A DNA stretch of 64,000 nt from contig NZ_QKNS01000005.1 in the NCBI RefSeq assembly GCF_003231285.1, positions 62,001 to 126,000 of the forward strand, given 5' to 3'. This document shows, one piece after another, positions 27,094 through 35,807 of the stretch. Below the pieces are notes generated by a model. That model ran no database searches, had not been told where the DNA came from, and worked only from the letters and a program-made list of their open reading frames with translations. The translations under genes were made by a program, and so were the position numbers. The DNA comes from Hymenobacter sediminis. Lineage in GTDB: Bacteria; Bacteroidota; Bacteroidia; Cytophagales; Hymenobacteraceae. Position 1 is the stretch's first letter, and every line of letters starts with the position of its first letter.

Positions 27094-28377
27094 ATGACCT
27101 TCGAACCCACCCTCGACTTTGCCCGCCAACTGGATGCGCAGGACCCGCTGCGCGACTTTCGCCAGCAGTTTCTGATTCCGCCCGCGCCCAACGGCGAAGA
27201 AAGCCTCTACTTCTGTGGTAACTCGCTGGGGCTGCAGCCCCGCACGGCCCGTGCCGCCGCTGAGCAGCAGTTTCAGAACTGGCAGGAGCTAGCCGTGGAA
27301 GGTCATTTCAAGGGCGAAACCCCCTGGATGCACTTCCACCAGCGCTTGGAGGCAGCCTCGGCCCACATTGTGGGCGCCAAGCCCGTGGAGGTCGTCGTGA
27401 TGAACAACCTCACCACCAACCTACACCTGCTGCTGATTTCCTTCTACCAGCCCACTGCCACCCGCTACAAGGTGCTGATGGAAGGCGGTGCTTTCCCTTC
27501 CGATCAATACGCTCTGGAAACCCAGGTCCGCATGCGTGGCCTCGACCCCAATGATGCTATTGTGGAGCTAACCCCGCGCCCTGGCGAGCATACCCTGCGC
27601 ACTGAGGATATTTTGGCCAAGATTGAGGAACTGGGTGACTCGCTCTGCACCATTCTGATGGGCGGCATCAACTACTACACGGGGCAGGTGTACGATATGG
27701 CCGCTATTACCCAGGCAGGCCATAGAGTAGGCGCTATGGTGGGCTTTGATTTGGCCCACGCGGCTGGTAATATTCCGCTGCACCTGCACGACTGGGACGT
27801 GGACTTTGCCTGCTGGTGCTCCTATAAGTACCTGAACTCGGGGCCTGGCGGGGTATCGGGTGCATTTGTGCACGAGCGGTTTGCCGACCGCCCCGACCTA
27901 GTGCGCCTAGCTGGCTGGTGGGGCTACGATGATAAGGAGCGCTTCCAGATGAAAAAGGGCTTCCGGCCTATGCGCGGCGCGGCTGGTTGGCAACTTTCCA
28001 ATGGCGCCATACTGACGCTGGCTGTGCACGAGGCCGCCTTGGCTATTCATGAAGCGGCCGGCGGCATGGAGGCTCTGCGCCGCAAAAGTGAACTGCTGAC
28101 GGGCTACCTGGAATTCCTTATTACCCGCCTAAACCTGCCGAAAACCCGCCTCGAAATCATTACCCCTCAGGACCCGGTCCAGCGCGGTTGCCAGCTTTCT
28201 TTGCTGGTGCACCAAGGCGGCCGCAACCTGTTTGAGCACCTGATGGGGGTAGGCGTTATCGGCGACTGGCGTGAGCCCAACGTGATTCGGCTGGCTCCGG
28301 TGCCGCTCTACAACACCTTCGAGGATGTGTACCGGGTAGGCGAGGTGCTGGCCGGCTGGGCCCGCCAAGCCGAATAG
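27094..28377 (+). CDS. kynU: Kynureninase
   Basis: 427 residues, fold-type I PLP enzyme. It cleaves kynurenine or 3-hydroxykynurenine to (3-hydroxy)anthranilate and alanine. Visible features are FCGNSLGLQPR at the N-terminus, the Asp of FDLAHAAGN, and the PLP Lys245 in CWCSYKYLNSGPGG. The C-terminal VIGDWREPNVIRLAPVPLYN is family-typical. With kmo at 34132, the dioxygenase and ACMSD, it completes a four-step route from kynurenine to aminomuconate semialdehyde. Confidence 0.97.
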   Translation: MTFEPTLDFARQLDAQDPLRDFRQQFLIPPAPNGEESLYFCGNSLGLQPRTARAAAEQQFQNWQELAVEGHFKGETPWMHFHQRLEAASAHIVGAKPVEVVVMNNLTTNLHLLLISFYQPTATRYKVLMEGGAFPSDQYALETQVRMRGLDPNDAIVELTPRPGEHTLRTEDILAKIEELGDSLCTILMGGINYYTGQVYDMAAITQAGHRVGAMVGFDLAHAAGNIPLHLHDWDVDFACWCSYKYLNSGPGGVSGAFVHERFADRPDLVRLAGWWGYDDKERFQMKKGFRPMRGAAGWQLSNGAILTLAVHEAALAIHEAAGGMEALRRKSELLTGYLEFLITRLNLPKTRLEIITPQDPVQRGCQLSLLVHQGGRNLFEHLMGVGVIGDWREPNVIRLAPVPLYNTFEDVYRVGEVLAGWARQAE

Positions 28378-28478
28378 AATTTGGCACCAGCCGAAAGTTT
28401 TTCGCTGGAAATACCTGTTCTGCGTAAGAATAGGGATGCTGGTTCCCAGCTCGTTTTGATTTCGCTGACCTGAATACC

Positions 28479-29159
28479 ATGGCTGAAGACTTCGCGGCAA
28501 AAATGAGCCGCAAAACCGTCGCTGAGCTGCGCGACTACGTGGATAACCGCTACCAGTACCGCGAGGAGGCCGTGTTGGCTGCCTTAGAGGAACTGGAACG
28601 TCGCGGTACCCCGGAGCCGGCCGCGGCTACCATCATTCAGGAACTCCAAATCAGCCAGCAGGAAACCAACCGCCGCGAATCGGCCGCTCGTGCCCAGGAA
28701 GAGGAACGGGAGCAGGCCCGCCGGCGCATGCGGGGCGAAGAAATACCTACCGAAGCTGCAGAGGAAACCGGGCCGGTGCTGTATTCCCCTAGTACCATCA
28801 CCGTGTTTTCGGTGCTCTTCAGTATGGTAGCGGGTGGCGTACTGCTGGCCCTTAATCTGCGTACGCTGCGCCGGTTTGGACTTTCGTGGCTGGTTCTGCT
28901 CTTTGCATTAGGGTATTGGATAGGCGCGCAGTATTCCATGAAGTGGATTCTGGAGAACTATGGCACCCAGTATTTCTGGCTAGGTTCCGTGTTCAATATC
29001 CTCGCTATTGTACTATACAACCTCTTCTTCTGGCCTAGGTACATTGGACTGCAGCCCTACCGCAGTCGGCCCTGGGGTGGGGCGCTGCTCATCTGTGCCC
29101 TGATTATGATGGTGTTTGCCATTCTGTACCTGCGGTTCGGCGTAAGCCCGGCGGTGTAA
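28479..29159 (+). CDS. Hypothetical membrane protein
   Basis: 226 residues, not recognised. A charged N-terminal cytoplasmic half (about 1-105) contains the helix MSRKTVAELRDYVDNRYQY and an Arg/Glu-rich coiled coil. Four hydrophobic segments follow (about 110-220). The N-terminal helix resembles short motifs in other Bacteroidota membrane proteins. It follows kynU by 101 bp and precedes alkB by 12 bp. Confidence 0.7.
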   Translation: MAEDFAAKMSRKTVAELRDYVDNRYQYREEAVLAALEELERRGTPEPAAATIIQELQISQQETNRRESAARAQEEEREQARRRMRGEEIPTEAAEETGPVLYSPSTITVFSVLFSMVAGGVLLALNLRTLRRFGLSWLVLLFALGYWIGAQYSMKWILENYGTQYFWLGSVFNILAIVLYNLFFWPRYIGLQPYRSRPWGGALLICALIMMVFAILYLRFGVSPAV

Positions 29160-29171
29160 GAAACCCTGCTG

Positions 29172-29765
29172 ATGGCTCTTAGCCCCATCGTCCTGCCTAA
29201 CGCTGAGCTGCTGCTCGACCCGGACTTCCTACCCCCAGCGAAGGCCCAAACCCTGTTCGCGGAACTTACTAGCAGCATAGTATGGAAGCACGAGCCCATT
29301 AAGCTATTTGGCCGTGAGGTGATGCAGCCCCGCCTCACGGCCTGGCACGGCGACGCGGGCGCTTCCTACCGCTACTCGGGCCTGCAACTACAGCCCCAAC
29401 CCTGGACACCTGCCCTGCTACAGTTGCGCGGGCAGGTAGAAGCAGCGGCCGGTGCGGCCTTTAACAGTGTGCTGCTCAATCTTTACCGCTCCGGCCAGGA
29501 CAGCATGGGATGGCACGCCGACGATGAGCCGGAACTGGGTCCCGAGCCGATTATTGCCTCAGTTACGTTGGGGGCTACCCGCAACTTCCGCCTGAAGCCC
29601 CGCGACCCAAACCTTACTGCCCACGCTCCTGTCACGCTTCCCCTCACGGCCGGAGGCCTGCTCCTGATGCGTGGTCCTACCCAGCGTTACTGGCTGCATG
29701 CCTTACCCAAAACCACCCGCCCCGTCGGCCCCCGCCTGAACCTTACGTTTCGTTTGGTTAAGTAA
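29172..29765 (+). CDS. AlkB-like 2-oxoglutarate Fe(II) dioxygenase
   Basis: 197 residues. Members repair alkylated DNA or RNA bases by oxidative demethylation. The Fe ligands are His and Asp in MGWHADDEPELG and a distal His in YWLHALPKT. The 2-oxoglutarate-binding Arg pair is in GPRLNLTFRLV at the C-terminus. ITSVTLG-like ASVTLGATRNFRL is also typical. It lies 12 bp after the membrane-protein gene. The next 60 bp mark a sharp drop in G+C. Confidence 0.94.
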   Translation: MALSPIVLPNAELLLDPDFLPPAKAQTLFAELTSSIVWKHEPIKLFGREVMQPRLTAWHGDAGASYRYSGLQLQPQPWTPALLQLRGQVEAAAGAAFNSVLLNLYRSGQDSMGWHADDEPELGPEPIIASVTLGATRNFRLKPRDPNLTAHAPVTLPLTAGGLLLMRGPTQRYWLHALPKTTRPVGPRLNLTFRLVK

Positions 29766-29769
29766 GGAG

Positions 29770-30640
29770 TCGAAAGGTTGTGTAGGCATTAGCAATAAAA
29801 TATTATACATTAAATGAAGTGGGTATTAATGGGAGCACTCCGCGAGCAACACAAAATCAAAAAACGATAAAGAGTATAATGCTTAGAATTGCTAGTGTGT
29901 TTTTAATTATGCTTCTGCAGGGCTGCTCAATAAACCATGCGTGCTATTTTAAAACGAGCATAATAAAATATGTTAATATTAATGAGGTGCATTTTGTAAA
30001 AAGTGATTATTGTTTGCTCGGATATTCTAATTTTCAATTTGTTAATAGTGGATGTATAAAAATTAATGTCAGTAGCAGGGCCAACGGAAAGCCTATTCGT
30101 GAGGGCGTTGTTTTTATTAATAATGATATTAAAAATAAAGCCGAAGTAATTAATGGGGTAGTAGAAATTAATTTAGAGCAAGGGTTATACACTTTAGATA
30201 TTTCATCTTCTAATAGCTTGGGTCTAAAAATAAAGAACTTAAAAGTGAAAAATGGGAAAACGACAAATGTAAATGCCTTTCTTGGAAGTAGTCTGCAAAT
30301 ATAGACTAATATATTCCTCTGTAGTTTCATGTAGTGATATAATAGAAAATGACAAATTATGTGGATGGTTAGTGTACTGCATATATAATCTAGATTGGAT
30401 TTGTATGTAGCAAGCGTGATATAATTAATAATGGCAGCGTGAAATTCTGGTTAGATTAACTGTGCGCGTACTTAATTTGTTGTCAGGAGTATAATTAAAG
30501 GCTGAACTTAGTTTAGTGATGTTTGTAATTCTATCATTGCATTAGATGTATAACATCATGAGCGTTCTGGCTATTGCCTACTCGCAAACATCCTTTGATG
30601 AAGCCATGCTGCGCTACTGAGGCAATACAATCGAAAGCTG
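29770..30640. other. AT-rich island
   Basis: About 870 bp at roughly 30-35% G+C by eye, against the high 50s on either side. It begins within 5-10 bp of the alkB stop and ends before the structured element at 30661. It contains one clear gene (29879-30304) and about 340 bp with no convincing ORF. Its composition points to foreign origin. Confidence 0.75.
29879..30304 (+). CDS. AT-rich lipoprotein, likely acquired
   Basis: 141 residues from ATG 29879; the frame is open from 29819, but only this Met gives a proper signal. Lipobox LQGC (Cys about 15). Residues about 65-135 look like a carboxypeptidase-regulatory/Ig-like beta domain: GKPIREGVVFINNDIKNKA, then INLEQGLYTLDIS and VKNGKTTNVNAFL. Codon use is strongly A/T-ending, unlike every neighbour. 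No partner gene is visible. Transfer from a low-G+C Bacteroidota is the simplest explanation. Confidence 0.7.
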   Translation: MLRIASVFLIMLLQGCSINHACYFKTSIIKYVNINEVHFVKSDYCLLGYSNFQFVNSGCIKINVSSRANGKPIREGVVFINNDIKNKAEVINGVVEINLEQGLYTLDISSSNSLGLKIKNLKVKNGKTTNVNAFLGSSLQI

Positions 30641-30822
30641 AGATAGGAAGAAGCAAGCCTGAAACCAGTTGACCTTTTCCTACCCCCTGAAAACGCGACA
30701 AGCCCTTCACCTCGGGGCAGAGGAAAGGGCTCGTCTGGGTAGTGAGTTTTCCTACCAGAAGGAAAGGGCAGCGGAAATCCTTCTGAACCTACTAACTCAC
30801 AAGGTCACTGGTTTATTGTAGG
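30305..30822. other. Intergenic region, 518 bp
   Basis: The left 335 bp is the AT-rich tail of the island and holds no gene that I can support. A 20-codon frame starting near ATG 30558 is too short to call. The right 155 bp is a structured inverted-repeat element (30661-30815). The TonB-receptor stop follows at 30823. Confidence 0.6.
30661..30815. repeat. Structured inverted-repeat element, predicted three-way junction
   Basis: An outer stem of 14 bp with one bulged base pairs 30662-30676 with 30801-30814. It encloses two hairpins: 30697-30735 (GACAAGCCCTT-type arm) and 30742-30800 (GTGAGTT / AACTCAC base, CAGAAGGA / TCCTTCTG upper stem). The second hairpin abuts the outer arm directly. It lies just past the TonB-receptor stop (- strand) and may serve as its terminator, but a plain terminator would not need a closing outer stem. 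Confidence 0.55.
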
Positions 30823-33606
30823 CTACTTCACATCAAAGCGCAGGCCCAGATAGGCAAGACGCCCGATCTGGGGGCCGCCGAATACCTGCACGTTGTTGGC
30901 GTTGAAGGCATTAGATACCCCTGCCTGCAGGGTGCTACCCAGTTTTGGAATAGTGTAGCCCAGGTAAGCGTCGGTGGTGCTATAGTCGCGGATGGTGCCT
31001 ACTGCGAAGGGCATTTCCTGCAAATGACCTTGCACCCAGCGGTAGTTCACGGAGTAGCTCAGGTTACCGGCCTGGCCGTTGGCGCCTACGTTGTACTTGT
31101 GCTTGGGCGTATTGAAATACGTCTGGAAGCCTTCTGGTAAGTTGCTGCGGTCTAGTACGTTCAGAGAGTAGTTGCCGGTGAGGTTGAAGGCCTTATGGAA
31201 GTAATACGTCAGCCCCGCCGTTACGCCTTGGGTGCGCACTTCCTGGTTGCTGTTGTAGTAGGCATACAGTATCCGCGTGGGCTTGCTCTGGTCAGAGTAG
31301 GGGCTACCGGCGTTGTTGGCGCCAGCGGCCAGCTGCTGAGGGGTAGGCCGAGAGCCATCGGTATTACCCACAAACGTCTGGGCCCCGATAAAGTCCTGGT
31401 AGCGGCTGCGGTAGTAGCTTACGTCGGCGTAGAGGTTGCCTACCAAGGCGCCTTTGTACCCGATTTCGGCGGTAGTTACCTGCTCCAGCTTCAGGGGGCT
31501 AATGTTATACTCGTAGGGCTTGAGTACGGCAGGGTTACTTTGTGCCGCCGCCAGGAGTTGGGGGGAGCTAAACAATGCCAGATTATAGCCTTGGAAGCCA
31601 TTACCCACGTTCCCCGTTAGTATTGCTATGCGGATGTCGCTGTGCAAATACTGTTCGGTTTGCGAAGGCGAGCGGAATGCTCGGCCGTAGCTGGCCCGGA
31701 AGTTATGCTGCTTATTCTCGCCCAAGGAATACACCGCCGAGGCCCGCGGCGAAAAAGAGGGCTTGAAGTTCTTAAAGTCATCGACCCGACCGGCCAGGGC
31801 CAGCTTCAGGCGTTCCTGCAGCAGAGTTTGGGTCAGCTGACCATAGCCGCCGTACTCGTAGTTGCGGATACGCTTCCCATTTCGGTCGGAAAACAGCAGA
31901 CCGTCGGAACCCAGGCGGAACTCGCGGTAAGCAGCGCCCACCGTCAGCTCGGTTCCTACGTCAGAAAGTTGGAACGTGCGCTGGCCGCTGATGTCGTGCA
32001 GGAAAGAGTTGAAGTACTGTTGCGCCCCGCGTCCTGGCTGCTTGTCGTCAACAAGCTTTTCGCGCAGAGTAGCATAGCGTGGGTCAGATGGGGTAAGTTG
32101 GACAGCAGTAGCAGCCGCTTGCGCCGTAGCCAGCGCCGCTTCTACCGATTGACCAGCTTTCCGGGCATTGGAGTACTGCTGGTTGTACACACTAAAGAAA
32201 CGCTGAGAATAGCTTGTGCTACCTCCTTCTGCCATCGGCGAATCCTGAATCAGCGAGCCTAATTGGTTCAGCTCATAAGAGCTGCCAGTGAAGTCTTCCG
32301 TGGAGTACAGTCGCAGAAATCCTTTGCGGCTTTTCAGCTCGGCGCGGTACTGGGTGGTGCCCAGGCCTTTTACCCGGAAACGGCTGATGTTCTGGTAAGT
32401 AGCAGTGCCTTGGGCATACTTTGCTTCTACCGTCAGCTTCAAGTCGTCACGCAGCAGGTAGGAGAGGGCGCCCTGAGCTCGGTAAGAGGTAGTGCGGTTA
32501 TCTTCTCCAATTAGCTGCCGCTCCGTGAAGCCAGGCATGTAAACAGTTTTGCCATATAGCTCCTGGTTGGGGGCGGTATCGTCAGCCAGTTTTTTCGGAC
32601 TGAAGGTGTAGCTCTGTTCGCCGTAGCGGTTCACGGCATTATAGCCCAGCGAAGAGCCCTGTGGGTTAACCGAGCTGCGGGTGGCCTCCATGTTGTCGGC
32701 AATCCAGTCGTTGGCCCGGAAGGCACTAGCATTGATTTTAAACGCCAGCTTATCGGTTATTTTTTTAGCGTACCGAATCTGGCCATCCAGCAGGTTCCGC
32801 TCGCCGCCGCGTAGGCGCACGCTCAGCCCTTCGTACACAAACGGGTCCTTGGAGTTGAACAGGATAACGCCACTTAGCGCGTTAGAACCATACAGGGCCG
32901 AGGCCGGGCCGTGAATGATTTCAATGCTCTCCATGTCCAGCTCTGGAATGCCTACCAGGTTACCGGGGCTTAAGTTCAGGGAGGGCAGCTGGGTATCCAT
33001 ATAATCCACCAGCTGTACTACACGCTCCGATTTGGCCGTGTTAAATCCTCGCGTGCTCACGCTGGTAAACAACATCGAAGCCGAGCTTACGTCGAGCCCT
33101 TTCAGCTGGCCCAGGCCACTCAGAATTTCGGGGGTAGTAATCTTTTCGATTTGGCGGGTAGAAAGCTTTTCTACCGTTACAGGGGCCCGCAGAATGTTTT
33201 CCTCTACACGGGAAGCCGATACTACCGTTTCGTTGAGCAGGGTAGCACTAGGCGTCAGGCCAATGGTCAGGGCCAGTTCCGGGTTCTTCAACTCGACTTC
33301 GCGCGTGTCGAAGCCAACGTAAGAAAATACCAGCGTAACCGGGCCATTCTCGAAGCTGGCATTGAGTGCAAATTTCCCATATTGGTCCGTGCTAGTGCCA
33401 ATGAAGCTACCCTTGATAAAGACCGTAGCGCCGGGCAGAGGCTCTCCGGTTGCAGTTAAAACCTGACCGGCCAATGAGCGTTCTGCCGGGTCTGGGTCGG
33501 CTACATAGTTCAGAGAGGAAGGCAGCGAGCTGTTGGTGCCGGTATGAGCTGCTGCCAGATGCGGAAGCATCATAGCGGCCAATACAGACGAGTAGAGCGG
33601 TTTCAT
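30823..33606 (-). CDS. TonB-dependent receptor
   Basis: 927 residues with a signal peptide (about 1-20). A carboxypeptidase-regulatory-like domain (about 44-125, with GQVLTATGEPLPGATVFIKG) precedes the plug (about 128-255, ending IEIIHGPASALYGSNALSG) and a 22-strand barrel that ends in LRFDVK. These receptors import large substrates using TonB energy. No SusD partner or obvious siderophore or vitamin gene lies nearby, so the substrate is unknown. The plug sequence is closer to non-SusC types. Confidence 0.93.
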   Translation of the reverse strand: MKPLYSSVLAAMMLPHLAAAHTGTNSSLPSSLNYVADPDPAERSLAGQVLTATGEPLPGATVFIKGSFIGTSTDQYGKFALNASFENGPVTLVFSYVGFDTREVELKNPELALTIGLTPSATLLNETVVSASRVEENILRAPVTVEKLSTRQIEKITTPEILSGLGQLKGLDVSSASMLFTSVSTRGFNTAKSERVVQLVDYMDTQLPSLNLSPGNLVGIPELDMESIEIIHGPASALYGSNALSGVILFNSKDPFVYEGLSVRLRGGERNLLDGQIRYAKKITDKLAFKINASAFRANDWIADNMEATRSSVNPQGSSLGYNAVNRYGEQSYTFSPKKLADDTAPNQELYGKTVYMPGFTERQLIGEDNRTTSYRAQGALSYLLRDDLKLTVEAKYAQGTATYQNISRFRVKGLGTTQYRAELKSRKGFLRLYSTEDFTGSSYELNQLGSLIQDSPMAEGGSTSYSQRFFSVYNQQYSNARKAGQSVEAALATAQAAATAVQLTPSDPRYATLREKLVDDKQPGRGAQQYFNSFLHDISGQRTFQLSDVGTELTVGAAYREFRLGSDGLLFSDRNGKRIRNYEYGGYGQLTQTLLQERLKLALAGRVDDFKNFKPSFSPRASAVYSLGENKQHNFRASYGRAFRSPSQTEQYLHSDIRIAILTGNVGNGFQGYNLALFSSPQLLAAAQSNPAVLKPYEYNISPLKLEQVTTAEIGYKGALVGNLYADVSYYRSRYQDFIGAQTFVGNTDGSRPTPQQLAAGANNAGSPYSDQSKPTRILYAYYNSNQEVRTQGVTAGLTYYFHKAFNLTGNYSLNVLDRSNLPEGFQTYFNTPKHKYNVGANGQAGNLSYSVNYRWVQGHLQEMPFAVGTIRDYSTTDAYLGYTIPKLGSTLQAGVSNAFNANNVQVFGGPQIGRLAYLGLRFDVK

Positions 33607-34131
33607 ACTAAAGTTGCGGTGTGTGTAAGCCAGATGGGGCTACAAACCTACCGCTGCTATCTACCGCGTCTGGGAGCTTTTCGCTGAACAAGGTAGCAAC
33701 ATGGGTCAACGTACCTATTACCCCGGCTAAGCTCAACAGTTGCAATCCTGTCTTTAGAGGATTTTTCCCAAATTGATACAGTTTGATGGTGGAGCGGCCC
33801 AGCCGAAAATCTGTTGTTGAATAGATCATAACGGGCCACTGCAACCGCAGAAAATTAGGCTAGGCAGCTCTTCTACCACCTCGTTTATGGCGAAGGGGTA
33901 GGGCCACGTCGTTTGGATTATGAAAACCACCGTATGCCCTTGGCTTTGGTGGGTGCAGTCGGCTGTCCAATCAAATAGTAGCTGTATTCCTGACCCCGCA
34001 CGGCGTATTTCGTTTAACTCTAGCAACCGGCTACTAAGCTAAACTGGCTCCCTGGCCCCCTGATGCCACCAGAATCGGTTACTTTCGTTGTTTGGATCTG
34101 CTCCTACCCCCACTGCTTACTCCTGTGCCCC
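33607..34131. other. Intergenic region, 525 bp
   Basis: Spacer between the divergent TonB receptor and kmo. It holds no supported gene. On the minus strand TACCTTG (33689-33695) with a TTGACC about 15 bp upstream could be the receptor promoter. On the plus strand TACTTTCG at 34080-34087, 45 bp before kmo, resembles a -7 box. Short frames at 33608-33844 and 33826-34026 (-) lack family signals. Confidence 0.5.
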
Positions 34132-35508
34132 ATGGCCGATATTGTTGCTCCTGCCGCTGAATCTGAAGCTCTTACCGTAATGGGCGGCGGGCTCGTTGGC
34201 TCTTTACTGGCCCTGTATCTGGCCCAGCACGGACACGCGGTGGAGATGTTTGAGCGCCGTCCCGACATTCGCAAGTCTGGTCCCGTGGAAGCCCGCTCTA
34301 TCAACCTGGCTCTCTCCGATAGGGGTTGGCGCGCCTTGGAGGGGGTAGGCATTGCCGAAGCCGTGCGCGACGTGGCTATTGCCATGCACGGGCGCATCAT
34401 GCACAGCGTGCAGGGGCAACTCACATACCAGCCCTACGGTCAGGAGGGGCAATCCATCTACTCCGTGTCGCGGGCCGGCCTGAACCGCCGCATGCTGGAT
34501 TTGGTGGAGCAAAACCCTCTTATCGAGGTGGCCTTCAACCAGCAGTGCCAGCGCGTGGATTTGCGCGCCCACACCCTAGAAATGCTGGATATCGACTCAG
34601 GCCAGAGCCGCACAGTGTCGTTTAGTCGGCTTTTCGGGGTGGATGGGGCATACTCCGCCGTGCGCGGCGCCATGCAACGCACCGACCGGTTCAATTATTC
34701 ACAACACTACCTCAACTACGGCTATAAGGAGCTGACCATTGCCGCTGCACCCGAAGGGCAGTGGGCGCTGGAGAAGCATGCCCTGCACATCTGGCCCCGC
34801 GGGCAGTACATGATGATAGCCTTGCCCAACCTCGACGGCTCCTTTAACTGTACGCTTTTCTTTCCGTTTGAGGGGCCGGTTTCCTTTGAAATGCTGCAGA
34901 CACCCGCTCAGGTGCGCACCTTCTTTGAGGAAGTATTCCCTGATGCTGTGCCCCTGATGCCGGAGCTGGAAACGGAGTTCTTCGAAAACCCGACCAGCTC
35001 CCTCGTTACCGTGCGCTGCTACCCCTGGACCTACCACGATGCTGTGCTGCTGCTCGGCGACGCGGCCCACGCCATTGTGCCCTTCTATGGGCAGGGCATG
35101 AACGCAGGCTTCGAGGATTGCACCGTGCTGCACGAGCTGCTTACCCGCTATGGCCACGACTGGACCAGCATTTTCCGGGAGTTTCAGCAGGAGCGCAAGC
35201 CGAACGCCGATGCCATGGCCGATTTGGCCGTGTACAACTTCGAGGAGATGCGCGACCGGGTGGCCGACCCGCGGTTTCTGCTTCAAAAGAAAATTGAAAG
35301 CAAAATCTCGGCGCAGTACCCCGATAAGTGGTTGCCGCTTTACTCACAGGTGACGTTTTCGCACCTGCCTTATGCCGAAGCCTGGGCTAATGGGCAGGCG
35401 CAGGATCAAATTATGCAGCGCCTGATGGCCCATATTCAGTCGGAGGAGGACTACCAGCACCCAGAGGTGCAGCAGATGGTGGCCGCTGAAATGGCGCGTC
35501 GGGGCTAA
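34132..35508 (+). CDS. kmo: Kynurenine 3-monooxygenase
   Basis: 458 residues from ATG 34132; an upstream ATG at 34063 would add 23 residues before the FAD fold. This FAD enzyme hydroxylates kynurenine to 3-hydroxykynurenine. The dinucleotide motif GGGLVGSLLALYLAQHG, EARSINLALSDRG (kynurenine-binding region) and GDAAHAIVPFYGQGMNAGFED (second FAD motif) are all present. It lies about 5.8 kb from kynU, separated by alkB, the AT-rich island and the TonB receptor. Confidence 0.96.
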   Translation: MADIVAPAAESEALTVMGGGLVGSLLALYLAQHGHAVEMFERRPDIRKSGPVEARSINLALSDRGWRALEGVGIAEAVRDVAIAMHGRIMHSVQGQLTYQPYGQEGQSIYSVSRAGLNRRMLDLVEQNPLIEVAFNQQCQRVDLRAHTLEMLDIDSGQSRTVSFSRLFGVDGAYSAVRGAMQRTDRFNYSQHYLNYGYKELTIAAAPEGQWALEKHALHIWPRGQYMMIALPNLDGSFNCTLFFPFEGPVSFEMLQTPAQVRTFFEEVFPDAVPLMPELETEFFENPTSSLVTVRCYPWTYHDAVLLLGDAAHAIVPFYGQGMNAGFEDCTVLHELLTRYGHDWTSIFREFQQERKPNADAMADLAVYNFEEMRDRVADPRFLLQKKIESKISAQYPDKWLPLYSQVTFSHLPYAEAWANGQAQDQIMQRLMAHIQSEEDYQHPEVQQMVAAEMARRG

Positions 35509-35672
35509 CTACTTGCCCTATGGGCCGCTGGCATTCATCCTAACTTGGGAAAAGTTGTGCAACGCCTACCCTCTCAGCTGTGCCCAACCCTGCAGAGCCG
35601 CTCTTCCAATAGCTAAACTCTATCTCAGCTCTTCCGGAATTGAGACAATACGGGCCGGCTGCTATATTTAAC

Positions 35673-35703
35673 TTGATTGGCTACCCGATGTAGAGTAGTT
35701 TAG
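35673..35703 (+). promoter_or_regulatory. Candidate promoter for the LytTR regulator
   Basis: TTGA at 35673-35676 and TAGTTTAG at 35696-35703 are 19 bp apart, close to the Bacteroidota TTTG-N19-TAnnTTTG pattern, about 105 bp before ATG 35808. The rest of the 299-bp spacer after kmo shows nothing clear. Confidence 0.35.
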
Positions 35704-35807
35704 CTACTCAATTTGCTCCGAAATGCTTGTCTGCTAGGCTAATTCAGCTCATCAGCTACCTTCGGGGCCTCCACGACCTGATTTCCACTCCGCCCTTTCC
35801 ACTGCTT

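Noticed and set aside
30558-30620. Possible transposase remnant in the AT-rich spacer
   Set aside because: The 20-codon frame has no recognisable motif, and no inverted repeat ends or target duplications were seen.
33608-33844. Small ORF directly upstream of the TonB receptor (-)
   Set aside because: It is adjacent by 1-2 bp, but shows no signal or motif and lies where the receptor promoter should be.
33611-33900. Cobalamin riboswitch before the TonB receptor
   Set aside because: A GCCACTG-like string occurs but on the wrong strand, and the expected B12-box context is missing.
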